A stretch of DNA of 64,000 bases from an uncultured Pelagibacteraceae bacterium (GCA_902574215.1 CACGMR010000001.1:85154-149153), one strand, 5' to 3'; shown: positions 7,669 to 17,414, numbered from the stretch's first letter. Notes: generated by a model from the letters alone, not told the origin. Made by a program: numbers and translations.

Positions 7669-9860
7669 TATTTACTCATATAGTTTGTAAGCCAACTTTT
7701 ATTAGAAGTTAATAATTCGTCAATTGTAACTTTTGTCTTATCATTAATATATAGTTCATTTACATTAATTGTACCAAGTTCATCGAAATGGACTGCATTT
7801 TTATGCAATATATCAGCTACTTTTTTAAAATCTTTTTTGTTTATTTCTATAATATATCTACCTTGATCTTCAGCAAAAAAGTATTCTATTTCATTAATTA
7901 GATATTTGGGTTTTTTAATATTTATTCCTTTTTTTCCTTTAATACACATTTTTGATACTGCAGTAATTATGCCTCCTAAAGAAACATCATGAGCACTTTT
8001 TATTAAATTATTATCAATTAATTTGAGTAAAGTTTCTCCATTATTTTTTTCATTAAATAGATTTACCTCAGGTGGAGGTCCATTTTTTTCATCTAAAATA
8101 TTTCTTGCAAATAAACTTTGATCAATATGTCCTTCGGTTTTTCCAATCACTAAAACTATATTATCAACTTCTTTAAAATCCATAGTGATCATATTCTGAT
8201 AATTCTTGATTAACCCAACCCCACCAATTGCAGGCGTAGGTTTTATACCTTCCTCTTTTGTTTGGTTGTAGAAAGATACATTTCCAGAAACTACTGGGAA
8301 TTTTAAATATTCGCTCGCTTCACCAATACCTTGAACACATTCAACAAACTCACCCATGTTTTCTTCATTTTCAGGACTTCCAAAATTTAAACAATTCGTG
8401 ATAGCAATAGGTTTTGCGCCAACAGATATAAGATTTCTAAAACTTTCACAAACTACTTGCTTTCCACCAGTTAAAGGGTGAGCCCAACAATAAATTGCAG
8501 AGGAATCTACCGAAGCAGCAACAGCTTTATCTGTACCATGAACTCTTACAACCCCTGAATCTCCGCCTGGCTTCTGTATAGTATCTCCCATTACAGTATG
8601 ATCATATTGTTGCCAAATCCATTCTTTGCTGCATACATTTGGATTTGCTAAAATTTTTTTTAAAACATCAATAATTTTTAAATGCTTAAGATCTTCTTTT
8701 TTAATTTTATTTTTTTTAGGTAACTTTGCTTTTTTCCATTTTCGATCATACATAGGAGAGTTTTCAACTAATGTATTAACAGGTATGTCTGCAACTTTTT
8801 CATCATCAAAATAAAGTTCTATTTTTTTTGACTTAGTTGTTTTTCCAATTACCGCAAAATCTAAATTCCATTTATCAAATATTTTTTTTGCTTGTTCTTC
8901 TTTACCGTTTTCTAAAACAATCAACATTCTTTCTTGGCTCTCAGAGAGCATAATTTCGTATGGTGTCATTTTGGTTTCTCTGCATGGCACTTTATTTAAA
9001 TTGATTTCAATTCCGAGGTTTCCTTTTGAAGCCATTTCAATACTTGAAGAGGTTAATCCTGCAGCACCCATATCTTGAATGGCTATAATTGAGTCTCCTG
9101 CCATTAACTCTAGACAAGCTTCTAGTAAAAGTTTTTCAGTAAATGGATCTCCAACTTGAACTGTTGGCTTTTTTTCCTCAATTTTTTCATCAAAACTAGC
9201 TGAAGCCATACTTGCTCCATGAATTCCATCTCTTCCTGTTTTAGACCCTACATAAATGACAGGTTTATTTAAACCAGCAGCTTTAGAATAAAAAATCTTA
9301 TCTTTTTTGACTAATCCCAATGTCATAGCGTTAACTAAAATATTTCCGTTATACGAGCTATCAAAGCTTGTTTGTCCAGCTATTGTTGGAACACCCATGC
9401 AGTTTCCATAACCGCCTATGCCGTGAACAACACCTCTTAATAAATTTTTTGTTTTTTTATTTTGTGGTGACCCAAAATGAATGGAGTTCAAGTTAGCTAT
9501 TGGTCTTGCGCCCATTGTAAATACATCTCTCATTATTCCTCCAACACCGGTAGCAGCACCTTGATATGGTTCAATAAATGAAGGGTGATTGTGACTTTCT
9601 ATTTTAAAAACTATCGCATCATTATCCTCAATATCAATAACACCAGCGTTTTCTCCAGGACCTTGAATAACTTTCTTTCCTTTAGTAGGTAGTTTTTTTA
9701 GGTGCAATCTTGATGATTTATAAGAACAATGTTCATTCCACATTGCAGAAAAAATACCTAGCTCTGTGATATTGGGAGTTCTCTTTAATAGCTCACAAAT
9801 TTTAGCGTATTCATCTTTCTTTAAACCGTGATCAACTGCTACTTGTTCGTTTACAATCAT
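7668..9860 (-). CDS. purL: Phosphoribosylformylglycinamidine synthase, small PurL subunit
   Basis: The ATP-dependent synthase subunit that converts FGAR to FGAM in purine synthesis. At 730 residues it is the short form that needs separate PurQ and PurS partners, both encoded just upstream. Visible family segments include GIFSAMWNEHCSYKSSR near the start, VFKIESHNHPSFIEPYQGA, GGIMRDVFTMGARPIA, and in the second half KPGGDSGVVRVHGT and SAHDVSLGGI. It overlaps purQ by 4 bp and bolA by 1 bp, so it is part of one tightly packed operon. Confidence 0.97.
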   Translation of the reverse strand: MIVNEQVAVDHGLKKDEYAKICELLKRTPNITELGIFSAMWNEHCSYKSSRLHLKKLPTKGKKVIQGPGENAGVIDIEDNDAIVFKIESHNHPSFIEPYQGAATGVGGIMRDVFTMGARPIANLNSIHFGSPQNKKTKNLLRGVVHGIGGYGNCMGVPTIAGQTSFDSSYNGNILVNAMTLGLVKKDKIFYSKAAGLNKPVIYVGSKTGRDGIHGASMASASFDEKIEEKKPTVQVGDPFTEKLLLEACLELMAGDSIIAIQDMGAAGLTSSSIEMASKGNLGIEINLNKVPCRETKMTPYEIMLSESQERMLIVLENGKEEQAKKIFDKWNLDFAVIGKTTKSKKIELYFDDEKVADIPVNTLVENSPMYDRKWKKAKLPKKNKIKKEDLKHLKIIDVLKKILANPNVCSKEWIWQQYDHTVMGDTIQKPGGDSGVVRVHGTDKAVAASVDSSAIYCWAHPLTGGKQVVCESFRNLISVGAKPIAITNCLNFGSPENEENMGEFVECVQGIGEASEYLKFPVVSGNVSFYNQTKEEGIKPTPAIGGVGLIKNYQNMITMDFKEVDNIVLVIGKTEGHIDQSLFARNILDEKNGPPPEVNLFNEKNNGETLLKLIDNNLIKSAHDVSLGGIITAVSKMCIKGKKGINIKKPKYLINEIEYFFAEDQGRYIIEINKKDFKKVADILHKNAVHFDELGTINVNELYINDKTKVTIDELLTSNKSWLTNYMSK

Positions 9861-10540
9861 TTTAAGTTGTTTATTAAGTTTTTAAAAAATAATGATCCAT
9901 CCTCACCTGATAAAGATGTATCAATCATTCTTTCAGGGTGGGGCATCATTCCTAGAACATTTTTTTCTTTATTAAATATACCTGCAATATTTTTTAAGGA
10001 TCCATTAGGGTTAAATTGATCTTCTATTTTTCCATTTTCATCACAATAGTTAATAGCTATTTGATTATTATCTTCAATTTCTTTTAATTGATCATTGGTA
10101 CAAAAATAATTTCCTTCATTATGAGCGATATGAAATTCTAAAACTTCGTTATCAACATTTTTAAAATATTTATTTTTTTTATCATTAATTTTTACAAAAA
10201 CATTTTTACAAATAAATTCTAAATATTTGTTTCTAAGCAAAACACCTGGAACTAAACCAGTTTCTACCAATATTTGAAATCCATTACAGATACCCATAAC
10301 CATACCTCCTGAATTTGCAAAATTAATTACTGACTGCATTATTTTTGATTTAGATGCCATACTTCCACATCTTAAGTAGTCCCCATATGAAAAACCACCT
10401 GGCAATACAACCAAATCACTTTTTGGTAATTCAGTATCAGCATGCCAAACCATTTTATTTTTAAATCCAAATTTTTTTAGAGCAACATCCATGTCTCTGT
10501 CACAATTTGAACCCGGAAAAGTAATAACTGATGATTTCAT
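9857..10540 (-). CDS. purQ: FGAM synthase glutaminase subunit PurQ
   Basis: Class I glutamine amidotransferase subunit supplying ammonia to PurL. It starts with VITFPGSNCDRDM. The nucleophilic cysteine is in VMGICNGFQILVETGLVPG near residue 86, and the His-Glu pair is in MMPHPERM near residue 210. The 227-residue length is typical of the stand-alone PurQ found with short PurL. The gene order purS-purQ-purL with tiny spacers supports assembly of one three-subunit complex. Confidence 0.97.
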   Translation of the reverse strand: MKSSVITFPGSNCDRDMDVALKKFGFKNKMVWHADTELPKSDLVVLPGGFSYGDYLRCGSMASKSKIMQSVINFANSGGMVMGICNGFQILVETGLVPGVLLRNKYLEFICKNVFVKINDKKNKYFKNVDNEVLEFHIAHNEGNYFCTNDQLKEIEDNNQIAINYCDENGKIEDQFNPNGSLKNIAGIFNKEKNVLGMMPHPERMIDTSLSGEDGSLFFKNLINNLK

Positions 10541-10543
10541 TAA

Positions 10544-10786
10544 TTACTTTGGATCAATAATTTTATAATTTTCAATTACAAGATTTGCCAAAAGTTTTTT
10601 ACACATTTCTTCAACTTTTGCTTTTGCTTTGTCGTTATCAGTTTCTTTAGTGTCTATTTCAAAATATTTACCTTGTCTAACTTCATTAATATCCTGAAAA
10701 CCCATTCCATCCAGAGTTTGATGAATAACTTTTCCTTGTGGATCAAGTACATCCTTTTTTAGAGTAATGATTACAGAAATTTTCAT
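10544..10786 (-). CDS. purS: FGAM synthase subunit PurS
   Basis: A small 80-residue dimeric subunit that bridges PurQ and PurL. It shows the family pattern I-T-L-K-x-x-V-L-D-P-Q-G at the start, G-x-G-F near residue 29 and VRQGKYFEI in the middle strand. It overlaps the purC stop end by 4 bp and lies 3 bases before purQ. Its presence confirms the Bacillus-type three-component FGAM synthase. Confidence 0.95.
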   Translation of the reverse strand: MKISVIITLKKDVLDPQGKVIHQTLDGMGFQDINEVRQGKYFEIDTKETDNDKAKAKVEEMCKKLLANLVIENYKIIDPK

Positions 10787-11568
10787 TTTTTCTTTCTTTT
10801 AACTGAAGATAATTTAGTTACATTTACTGCTGAAACATTAGATTGTTCATGAAGTATACCTAATCTTTTAGCAACCTCAGTATATGCTGGAATTAAATCA
10901 CCCAGATCTTTTCTAAACCTATCTTTATCTAATTTTTTTTCTGTAATACTGTCCCACAATCTGCAAGTATCAGGACTAATTTCATCTGCCAAAATAACTT
11001 CATTTTTTCCATCAATTTTAACTCTCCCAAATTCTAATTTAAAATCGATAAGTTTAATTCCGACACCTCTAAACATCCCAATCATAAAATCATTAATCCT
11101 TAAAATCATTTTTTTAACTTTATCTATTTCTATTTTTGATGCCCAATCAAATGCTAAAATATGCTCTTCAGATATTAATGGATCTCCAAGCTTGTCATCT
11201 TTTAAGCAGTATTCAATTAGAGGTTCTTTTAAAACAGTACCATCCTCAATGCCCAATCTTTTAGTAATTGAACCTGTTGCAACATTTCTCACAATAAATT
11301 CTATCGGAATTATTTCTACAAGCTTTATAATTTGCTCACGCATATTTAATCTTTTAACTAAATGATTTTTGATTCCTATTTGAGAGAGGTTAGAAAGTAT
11401 ATGTTCTGAAATTCTATTGTTTAGAACACCTTTACCCTCAATTGTAGTTTTTTTTTGATTATTAAATGCAGTTGCATCATCTTTAAAATATTGAATAACT
11501 AAGTTTTTATCATTTGTTGTATAAATGATTTTAGCTTTTCCTTCGTATAATTTTTTACCTTTTTTCAT
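10783..11568 (-). CDS. purC: SAICAR synthase
   Basis: Joins aspartate to CAIR in purine synthesis. The N-terminal [14 protein letters not shown], the central [18 protein letters not shown] and the C-terminal [16 protein letters not shown] blocks are diagnostic. The 261-residue protein has a short lysine-rich tail beyond the usual fold. It shares one base with purB upstream and overlaps purS by 4 bp downstream. Confidence 0.97.
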   Translation of the reverse strand: MKKGKKLYEGKAKIIYTTNDKNLVIQYFKDDATAFNNQKKTTIEGKGVLNNRISEHILSNLSQIGIKNHLVKRLNMREQIIKLVEIIPIEFIVRNVATGSITKRLGIEDGTVLKEPLIEYCLKDDKLGDPLISEEHILAFDWASKIEIDKVKKMILRINDFMIGMFRGVGIKLIDFKLEFGRVKIDGKNEVILADEISPDTCRLWDSITEKKLDKDRFRKDLGDLIPAYTEVAKRLGILHEQSNVSAVNVTKLSSVKRKKK

Positions 11569-12860
11569 TATTTAAAAACTCTTCTAAATATAAAATCTAC
11601 ATTTTTAAAGTGTTTAGAATAATTAAATATAGATTTTAGTTTTTTTGGTGAAATTTTACTTTTTATCAATTTATCAGATGAAATGACGTCAATTAAATTT
11701 AAATTTTCTGCAAAACATTTTTTTGCATAAGATTGAATCAATCTGTAAGATTTTTCTCTACTTAATCCTGTTTTAGTTAATTCCAACATAACTTCTTGAG
11801 AAAAAATTAAACCTTTTGTTAAATTTAAGTTTTTCAGCATTTTTTTTGGATAAACAATCATATTATCTAAAATATTTGTAAGTCTAACTAATGCAAAATC
11901 AGTTGTTATATTAGCATCTGGTCCGATATTTCTTTCAACACTTGAATGAGAAATATCTCTTTCATGCCAAAGAGCAATGTTTTCAAGTGCTGGTACAACT
12001 GAACTTCTAACCATTCTAGCTAAACCGGTAAGATTTTCACTTAAGATAGGATTTTTTTTATGAGGCATTGCGGAGGATCCTTTTTGATTTTTAGAGAAAT
12101 ATTCTTGTAGTTCATAAACCTCAGTTCTTTGTAAGTGTCTTATTTCAACTGCTACTCTCTCTATTGAACCTGCAATAATTCCTAAAACAGAAAAATAAAA
12201 TGCATGTCTGTCTCTTGGAATTACTTGTGTAGATATTGGCTCAACTTTTAGACCTAATTTTTTGGCAACATGTTTTTCAACGTTTGGATTAATATTGGCA
12301 AATGTACCAACAGCCCCAGAAATTGCACAAGTTGATACTTCTTCAATAGCATCTTTTAGTCTTTTTCTATTTCTTTTAAATTCCTCATAGAACGAAGCCA
12401 ATTTTAACCCAAAAGTAATTGGCTCAGCATGGATACCGTGACTTCTTCCCATACACGGTGTAAATTTATTTTTTTTGGCTTGTTTTTTTAAAACTTTTAA
12501 AATTTGATCTATATCTTTTAAAATGATTTTACCTGATTGGACCAATTGAATATTAAAACTAGTATCTAGAACATCAGATGAGGTCATACCCTGATGAAGG
12601 TATCTAGCTTTAATTCCAGCTTTTTCAGTAACAGAAGTTAGAAAAGCTATTACATCGTGTTTTACCTCAGATTCTATTTTGTGAATTCTGCTTACATTAA
12701 TTCTAGCTTTTTTTCTTACAACTGAAGCAACACCTCTTGGAATTTGTCCAAGTTTTTCCATTGCCTCAGCAGCTGCAACTTCTACATTTAACCAGATTTT
12801 ATATTTATTTTCTTCTGACCAAATATCAGTTAATTCTTTTCGCGAGTATCTTTTAATCAT
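11568..12860 (-). CDS. purB: Adenylosuccinate lyase
   Basis: Catalyses two beta-eliminations in purine synthesis (SAICAR to AICAR, and adenylosuccinate to AMP). The fumarase/ASL signature loop reads [17 protein letters not shown]. The catalytic histidine segments are [19 protein letters not shown] and HDVIAFL. The length of 430 residues is typical. It immediately precedes purC, the gene for the enzyme that makes its substrate, and follows map by three bases. Confidence 0.97.
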   Translation of the reverse strand: MIKRYSRKELTDIWSEENKYKIWLNVEVAAAEAMEKLGQIPRGVASVVRKKARINVSRIHKIESEVKHDVIAFLTSVTEKAGIKARYLHQGMTSSDVLDTSFNIQLVQSGKIILKDIDQILKVLKKQAKKNKFTPCMGRSHGIHAEPITFGLKLASFYEEFKRNRKRLKDAIEEVSTCAISGAVGTFANINPNVEKHVAKKLGLKVEPISTQVIPRDRHAFYFSVLGIIAGSIERVAVEIRHLQRTEVYELQEYFSKNQKGSSAMPHKKNPILSENLTGLARMVRSSVVPALENIALWHERDISHSSVERNIGPDANITTDFALVRLTNILDNMIVYPKKMLKNLNLTKGLIFSQEVMLELTKTGLSREKSYRLIQSYAKKCFAENLNLIDVISSDKLIKSKISPKKLKSIFNYSKHFKNVDFIFRRVFK

Positions 12861-12863
12861 TAA

Positions 12864-13634
12864 TTATAAGTATGGAGGCTTTGAATAACCTTTAGCAGAT
12901 TCTGTAAAGATTTCATAACCATTTTCAGTAATTCCTAACGTATGTTCAAATTGTACAGATAAAGATTTATCTTTTGTAACAGCTGTCCAACCATCATTCA
13001 ACATTTTTACATCATATTTACCTGCATTTATCATTGGTTCTATCGTAAATGTCATACCAGGTCTTAATTCCATGCCTGTATTTTTTTTACCATAGTGTAA
13101 AATATTTGGTGGCTCATGAAATGTTGTGCTTATTCCGTGACCACAAAAGTCTCTAACAACTGAAAATCCTTTTTCTTCTACAAATGATTGAATTTCATAA
13201 CCAATATCTCCTAATTTAATACCAGGTTTTAAAATTTTAATAGCTCTCATCATAGATTCATAAGTAACATCTATAAGATTTTTTAACTTAACCGGAGTTT
13301 TTCCAACACAAAACATTCTACTTGTATCCCCGTAGTGCTCATCTACAATTGCAGTTACATCTACATTAATTGCATCACCTTCTTGTAAAATTCTATCAGA
13401 TGGTATTCCGTGACATACAACATGATTTAAAGACGTACATAAAGATTTTGTAAATCCCCTGTAATATAGTGGAGCTGAATAACCACCATTATCTCTAATA
13501 AACTCATATCCTAAGTTGTCGATGTAATCTGTAGAAACACCTTCTTTGATATTTTCAGTTAACATATCTAGAGTTCTTGCAGCCAGTTTTCCTGCGACTC
13601 TCATTTTTTCAAATTTTTCTTTATAATCAGTCAT
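12864..13634 (-). CDS. map: Methionine aminopeptidase type I
   Basis: Removes the initiator methionine from nascent proteins. The five metal ligands of the pita-bread fold can be placed: Asp in NVDVTAIVDEHYGD (two), His in GHGISTTFHEPP, Glu in FTIEPMIN and Glu in VQFEHTLGI. The 256-residue length fits the cytosolic type Ia enzyme. It overlaps the sfsA coding end by 8 bp, so it is translated from the same minus-strand message as sfsA and the pur genes. Confidence 0.97.
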   Translation of the reverse strand: MTDYKEKFEKMRVAGKLAARTLDMLTENIKEGVSTDYIDNLGYEFIRDNGGYSAPLYYRGFTKSLCTSLNHVVCHGIPSDRILQEGDAINVDVTAIVDEHYGDTSRMFCVGKTPVKLKNLIDVTYESMMRAIKILKPGIKLGDIGYEIQSFVEEKGFSVVRDFCGHGISTTFHEPPNILHYGKKNTGMELRPGMTFTIEPMINAGKYDVKMLNDGWTAVTKDKSLSVQFEHTLGITENGYEIFTESAKGYSKPPYL

Positions 13635-14325
13635 CTATAATTTTTAATTTTTTATCTATAAAAATTTTCTTAGAACTTATATCACATCTATAAGCCAAAA
13701 AATTAACACCTGCTTTTTTAGCTTTTAGGTAGGCGTTGTAATATTCTTCATCTATATCTTTAGCTATTTTAAAATATTTCATATTTTGAATTTGAACTAA
13801 AAATATTAAGTATGTTTTATAACTTTTTTTTATGGCATCAATAAGGGTTAATAAATGCTTAATTCCTCTAGTTGTTGGCGCATCTGGAAATTCAGCGGTA
13901 TCTTTATTTCTAAATAATGTAACGTTTTTGACCTCAACAAAAGTTTTTTGATCCTTTTTTTCTAATAAAAAATCAAATCTAGTTTTCTTATTAAAAAAAA
14001 CCTCTGCTTTTAAGGAGTCATTATTTTTAAGTTCATTTATAAGATTGTTGTTAAGTCCATGCTCAACTATTCTATTTGCCATATGAGTGTTTACACCAAC
14101 TAAATTTTTTCTAGATTTAATAATTTCTAATCCATATTTAAGTTTTCGTTTTGGATCGTTATTAGGAAGCAAATAAACTTCATTACCTTTATCTAGCAAA
14201 CCTTTCATTGAACCTGTGTTAGGACAGTGAGCTGTGACAATATCTTTACCCAGCTTTACGTCAGTAAAAAACCTTTTATAACGTTTGATTAGTTTGCCTT
14301 TTATTAAAGACTTGGTAAATTCCAT
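13627..14325 (-). CDS. sfsA: SfsA family protein (sugar fermentation stimulation protein homologue)
   Basis: A 232-residue protein matching SfsA. It has an OB-like N-terminal part (KRYKRFFTDVKLG, TAHCPNTGSMKGLL) and a nuclease-like C-terminal half. The C-terminal half shows FDFLLEKKDQKTFVEVKNVTL, AEFPDAPTTRGIKHL and a late EYYNAYLKAKKAGVNFLAYR. SfsA was described as a DNA-binding regulator; its PD-(D/E)XK-like core suggests nuclease ancestry, but the true role is unclear. It is the first gene of the map-pur-bola-grx run. A TATAAT box on the minus strand lies six bases from its ATG, implying a leaderless message. Confidence 0.9.
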   Translation of the reverse strand: MEFTKSLIKGKLIKRYKRFFTDVKLGKDIVTAHCPNTGSMKGLLDKGNEVYLLPNNDPKRKLKYGLEIIKSRKNLVGVNTHMANRIVEHGLNNNLINELKNNDSLKAEVFFNKKTRFDFLLEKKDQKTFVEVKNVTLFRNKDTAEFPDAPTTRGIKHLLTLIDAIKKSYKTYLIFLVQIQNMKYFKIAKDIDEEYYNAYLKAKKAGVNFLAYRCDISSKKIFIDKKLKIIDD

Positions 14326-14341
14326 TACTAAATTATATATT
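14312..14341. promoter_or_regulatory. Back-to-back promoters in a 20-bp divergent spacer
   Basis: Only 20 bases separate the divergent start codons of sfsA (14325, minus) and the CinA-like gene (14346, plus). On the minus strand a TATAAT lies at 14337-14332, with a TTACTT-like -35 inside the plus gene. On the plus strand TTGGTA (14312-14317) and TATATA/TATATT (14334-14341) form a second promoter. Both place the expected start at or within a few bases of the ATG. Confidence 0.5.
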
Positions 14342-14345
14342 TCAT

Positions 14346-15095
14346 ATGGATAAAAAAGTAAAAGTTAATGCATCGATTTTAATCATTGGTAATGAAATTT
14401 TATCTGGCAGAACTCAAGACACAAATACCTCAACCTTAGCAATTTGGCTTAATTCAATTGGAGTAAATGTTGCTGAAGTAAGAGTAATACCTGATGTTGA
14501 AGATATTATTGTTAATAATTTAAATTTACTTAGATCCACACATGACTATGTTTTTACAACTGGTGGTATTGGACCTACCCATGATGATATTACCGCTCAA
14601 TCAGTATCAAAGGCTTTTGGAATAAAATATGAAGTTCACAAAGAAGCTTTTAAAATATTAGAAGCTTATTACCAACCAGGTGAATTTAATGATGGAAGAC
14701 AAAAGATGGCATGGATGCCGGAGAATGCAAAATTAATTTTAAACCCAACAAGTGGTGCGCCCGGATTTAATGTTGAAAATGTTTTTTCTTTACCAGGGGT
14801 TCCATCAATTTTAAAATCAATGTTAGGTGGCTTAACTAATATTATAGTAGGGGGCAAACCTATTAAAAGTCTTACAATCAGTTTAAGAACTGTTGAAAGT
14901 GAAATAGCTAACTCTTTAACAAAAGTTCAAAATGACAATCAAGATGTAGAAATAGGAAGTTATCCATTTTTTCATGCAGGCAAATTAGGTGTTTCAATTG
15001 TAATAAGGTCTGAGGACCAAAGTAAAATTGATAATTGTAATTCTCAAATTTTAAAATTTGTGAATGAGAAAAAAATTGAGGTAGTAGATAGATAA
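14346..15095 (+). CDS. CinA N-terminal-like molybdopterin-binding domain protein
   Basis: A 249-residue protein with the MoaB/Mog-type fold found at the N-terminus of CinA. It has ILIIGNEILSGRTQDTNTS at the start, FTTGGIGPTHDDITAQSVSKAFG near residue 75, and NPTSGAPGFNVENVFSLPGVPSI in the middle. The C-terminal deamidase domain of full CinA is absent. CinA-N domains act as nucleotide pyrophosphatases (ADP-ribose or FAD related) in some bacteria, so a housecleaning hydrolase is possible. It shares one base with the next gene's start. Confidence 0.85.
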   Translation: MDKKVKVNASILIIGNEILSGRTQDTNTSTLAIWLNSIGVNVAEVRVIPDVEDIIVNNLNLLRSTHDYVFTTGGIGPTHDDITAQSVSKAFGIKYEVHKEAFKILEAYYQPGEFNDGRQKMAWMPENAKLILNPTSGAPGFNVENVFSLPGVPSILKSMLGGLTNIIVGGKPIKSLTISLRTVESEIANSLTKVQNDNQDVEIGSYPFFHAGKLGVSIVIRSEDQSKIDNCNSQILKFVNEKKIEVVDR

Positions 15096-15496
15096 TGCTA
15101 TATTTTGCTTATGGAAGTAATCTTCATCACTTTCAGATGAAGCGAAGATGTAAAGATAGTGTTTTTTTAAAAAAAATAAATTTAAAAGATTTCAGATTAA
15201 CATTTAGAAGCAAGTACAGAGCTGCAGATATAGAGCCAAAAAAAAAATCTATTGTACCAGGTGCGTTATTTGAAATTTCTAAAAGTGATGAAAAAAAATT
15301 AGATGTTTATGAGGATTTTCCAAATTTATATAAAAAACATTACTTTTATTATTATGGAAAAAAAATTATGACATATACCATGGTAAGAAAAACACCATTT
15401 AAATTTCCAACAGAAAGATACCTAAATATAGTGAAACGAGGTTATAAAGATTGTAAATTAGATATTAAATTTCTTAAACAAGCATTAAAAATTTAA
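15095..15496 (+). CDS. Gamma-glutamylcyclotransferase-like protein
   Basis: A 133-residue member of the GGCT/AIG2 fold. It starts with YFAYGSNLHHFQMKRRC, where the YGSNL loop binds the glutamyl moiety. The likely catalytic glutamate is in DVYEDFPNLYKKHYF. These enzymes release 5-oxoproline from gamma-glutamyl compounds, or cyclise related amines. The exact substrate is not evident. It follows the CinA-like gene with a one-base overlap and precedes gmhA by 42 bases. Confidence 0.82.
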   Translation: MLYFAYGSNLHHFQMKRRCKDSVFLKKINLKDFRLTFRSKYRAADIEPKKKSIVPGALFEISKSDEKKLDVYEDFPNLYKKHYFYYYGKKIMTYTMVRKTPFKFPTERYLNIVKRGYKDCKLDIKFLKQALKI

Positions 15497-15538
15497 TATA
15501 TTGTTATTTACCAGTTTTAAAAAAAATAAGATTTAATT

Positions 15539-16132
15539 ATGCGTTATAAAAAAAATAATACTAAATATTCCTTAAAGAAGTCAATCAATCAACATCAGAC
15601 TGTATTTGAAAATTTACATAAAAATGAAAAAACCATAGTTGGTTGTATAAAATTAATTGTTCAACAATTAAGAAAAAAAGGAAAAATTTTAATTTGTGGT
15701 AATGGAGGATCTGCTGCAGATGCACAACATTTGGTTGCTGAGCTTTTAGTAAGATTGAAACCTAATAGTAATAGAGCTCCTTTGCCAGCTATATCTTTGG
15801 CTATGGACACCTCTACAATTACTGCCTGCTCAAATGATTTGGGTTATGACAATCTTTTCTCAAGGAATTTTAAAGCCTTACATAATAAAAATGATATTTT
15901 GATTGTAATTTCAACATCAGGAAATTCAAAAAATATTATTAATGTTCTTAAAGAGGCAAAAAAAAATAAAATAATAACCATAGGTTTTCTAGGTTCTGGT
16001 GGTGGTAAAGCTAAAAAATTTTGCCGTAAATCAATAATAGTCAAATCTAACAATGTAGCGCGTATACAAGAGGCGCATATTTTTTTAGGACATTACATTA
16101 TTGAACAAGTGGAAAATAACTTTTTTAATTAA
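15539..16132 (+). CDS. gmhA: Sedoheptulose-7-phosphate isomerase
   Basis: First step of ADP- or GDP-heptose synthesis: sedoheptulose 7-phosphate to D-glycero-D-manno-heptose 7-phosphate. The 197-residue SIS-domain protein has LICGNGGSAADAQHLVAELLVR near residue 55, the phosphate-binding ISTSGNSKNI near residue 125, and QEAHIFLGHYIIEQVE at the end. Genes for the later steps (HddA kinase, GmhB phosphatase, HddC guanylyltransferase) lie at 35.5 and 40.8 kb, so the pathway is split by the tRNA-Leu elements. Its stop shares a TTAA with the stop of the convergent ColD-like gene. Confidence 0.95.
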   Translation: MRYKKNNTKYSLKKSINQHQTVFENLHKNEKTIVGCIKLIVQQLRKKGKILICGNGGSAADAQHLVAELLVRLKPNSNRAPLPAISLAMDTSTITACSNDLGYDNLFSRNFKALHNKNDILIVISTSGNSKNIINVLKEAKKNKIITIGFLGSGGGKAKKFCRKSIIVKSNNVARIQEAHIFLGHYIIEQVENNFFN

Positions 16133-17304
16133 AAGGCAGAATTTAAAATATCACAAATTTTTTTTATTTTTTCTTTTTTTAAATTTGGATAATTGCCAAT
16201 GTAATAAGAAAAATCATGAATGTGTTGAACTTCTTTAAAATTTTTTAAATTAATTTTTGATATATATTTTTTTACATAGGGTTGTAATAGTTGGTTGCCA
16301 CCACCAGCCATTCCACGTCTAAACTCAATATTATTCTTATTCATTACGTTTTCGAGTTTATTTCTATTATAATTACTTTTTTTTCTAAGAATTAATGTAA
16401 AAGCGTAATTGCAACTACCTTTTGTTTTAAAGTCGGTTCTAAATTTAGAATTATCAATAAATTTTAAAAAAAAATCAAAATTTTTAATTCTTTTTTTATT
16501 ATTTGAGTTCAATTTTTTTAATTGACTAATACCTATCAAAGCTCCAATCTCGTTATTTCTCATATTAAAACCAGGAAGCATAAAAACAAATTTAGAATTT
16601 AACCTTTTATATTTAGATAAAATTTGACTTTGCCTTTTTTGGTTTCCAATTTCTCTCAGCATGCCGTGAGATCTTATCATTCTTGCATACTCATATATTT
16701 TTTTGTCATTAGTTGAAATCATGCCACCCTCTATTGTTGACATATGATGAGCATAATAAAATGAAAAATTTGACATTAAACCAAAAGTGCCTAATTTTTT
16801 TCCCTTAAATGTAGCTCCATGAGATTCACAAACATCTTCTATTATAGGTATATTTCTTTTTTTTAGTTCTTTAAGTAAATTTTCACTAAATGAATTAAAT
16901 CCCAGAACATGTGTTATAAAAACTGCTCTGGTTTTTTTTGAAATTTTTCTTAGCACTTGATCCTCATTCATTCCTAAATTTTTAGGATTTATATCAACAA
17001 AGATTGGTTTAAAATTATTTAATATAACTGAACTTATGTCAGAAACCCATGTGAGAGTGGGCACAATTACTTCACCAGTTCCATATATTTCTCTAAGTAT
17101 GAACATGGACAGAAAATTAGCTGATGAACCAGAATTTACAAAAGTACTATACTTTACACCAAGCCAATTTGACCAATTTTTCTCAAATTTTCTTACAAAT
17201 TTTGATTGAGTTAAAATAGGGTTGCTTGAATTTAATAATTTTTTAACACCAATAAAATCAGTTTTATCAAAATTATTGGTCATTAACTTGTGTTCAAATT
17301 TCAT
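16129..17304 (-). CDS. ColD/RfbH-like PLP-dependent sugar 3-dehydratase (DegT/DnrJ fold)
   Basis: A 391-residue fold-type I PLP protein of the DegT/DnrJ/EryC1/StrS family. It has the NSGSSANFLSMF entry loop and PIIEDVCESHGATFKGKKLGTFG. The position that holds the PLP lysine in aminotransferases reads SFYYAHHMSTIEGG, so histidine (about residue 186) replaces lysine. That substitution marks the 3-dehydratases ColD (GDP-4-keto-6-deoxymannose) and RfbH (CDP sugar), which remove the C3 hydroxyl. The function is therefore predicted to be deoxygenation of an NDP-4-keto-6-deoxy sugar, plausibly the GDP-heptose derivative made by neighbouring genes. An aminotransferase role is unlikely. Confidence 0.8.
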   Translation of the reverse strand: MKFEHKLMTNNFDKTDFIGVKKLLNSSNPILTQSKFVRKFEKNWSNWLGVKYSTFVNSGSSANFLSMFILREIYGTGEVIVPTLTWVSDISSVILNNFKPIFVDINPKNLGMNEDQVLRKISKKTRAVFITHVLGFNSFSENLLKELKKRNIPIIEDVCESHGATFKGKKLGTFGLMSNFSFYYAHHMSTIEGGMISTNDKKIYEYARMIRSHGMLREIGNQKRQSQILSKYKRLNSKFVFMLPGFNMRNNEIGALIGISQLKKLNSNNKKRIKNFDFFLKFIDNSKFRTDFKTKGSCNYAFTLILRKKSNYNRNKLENVMNKNNIEFRRGMAGGGNQLLQPYVKKYISKINLKNFKEVQHIHDFSYYIGNYPNLKKEKIKKICDILNSAF

Positions 17305-17331
17305 AAAATATAAATTTAATATTTTTATATA

Positions 17332-17351
17332 TACATATTTTAAAATATGTA
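17332..17351. repeat. 20-bp perfect palindrome upstream of the ColD-like gene
   Basis: TACATATTTTAAAATATGTA at 17332-17351 reads the same on both strands. It lies about 30 bases upstream of the minus-strand ColD-like start, where an operator could sit. In such A+T-rich DNA a chance palindrome is possible. The rest of 17305-17414 is A+T-rich spacer in which I see no gene. Confidence 0.35.
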
Positions 17352-17414
17352 ACCAGCTAATAACATTGCATGTAAGTTATATTAAAGTAATATTGTATAT
17401 ATAAATTAAAAAAT

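Noticed and set aside
17222-17404. 60-aa plus-strand ORF upstream of the att duplicate
   Set aside because: Half overlaps the ColD-like gene in antisense and the rest is low-complexity A+T-rich spacer.
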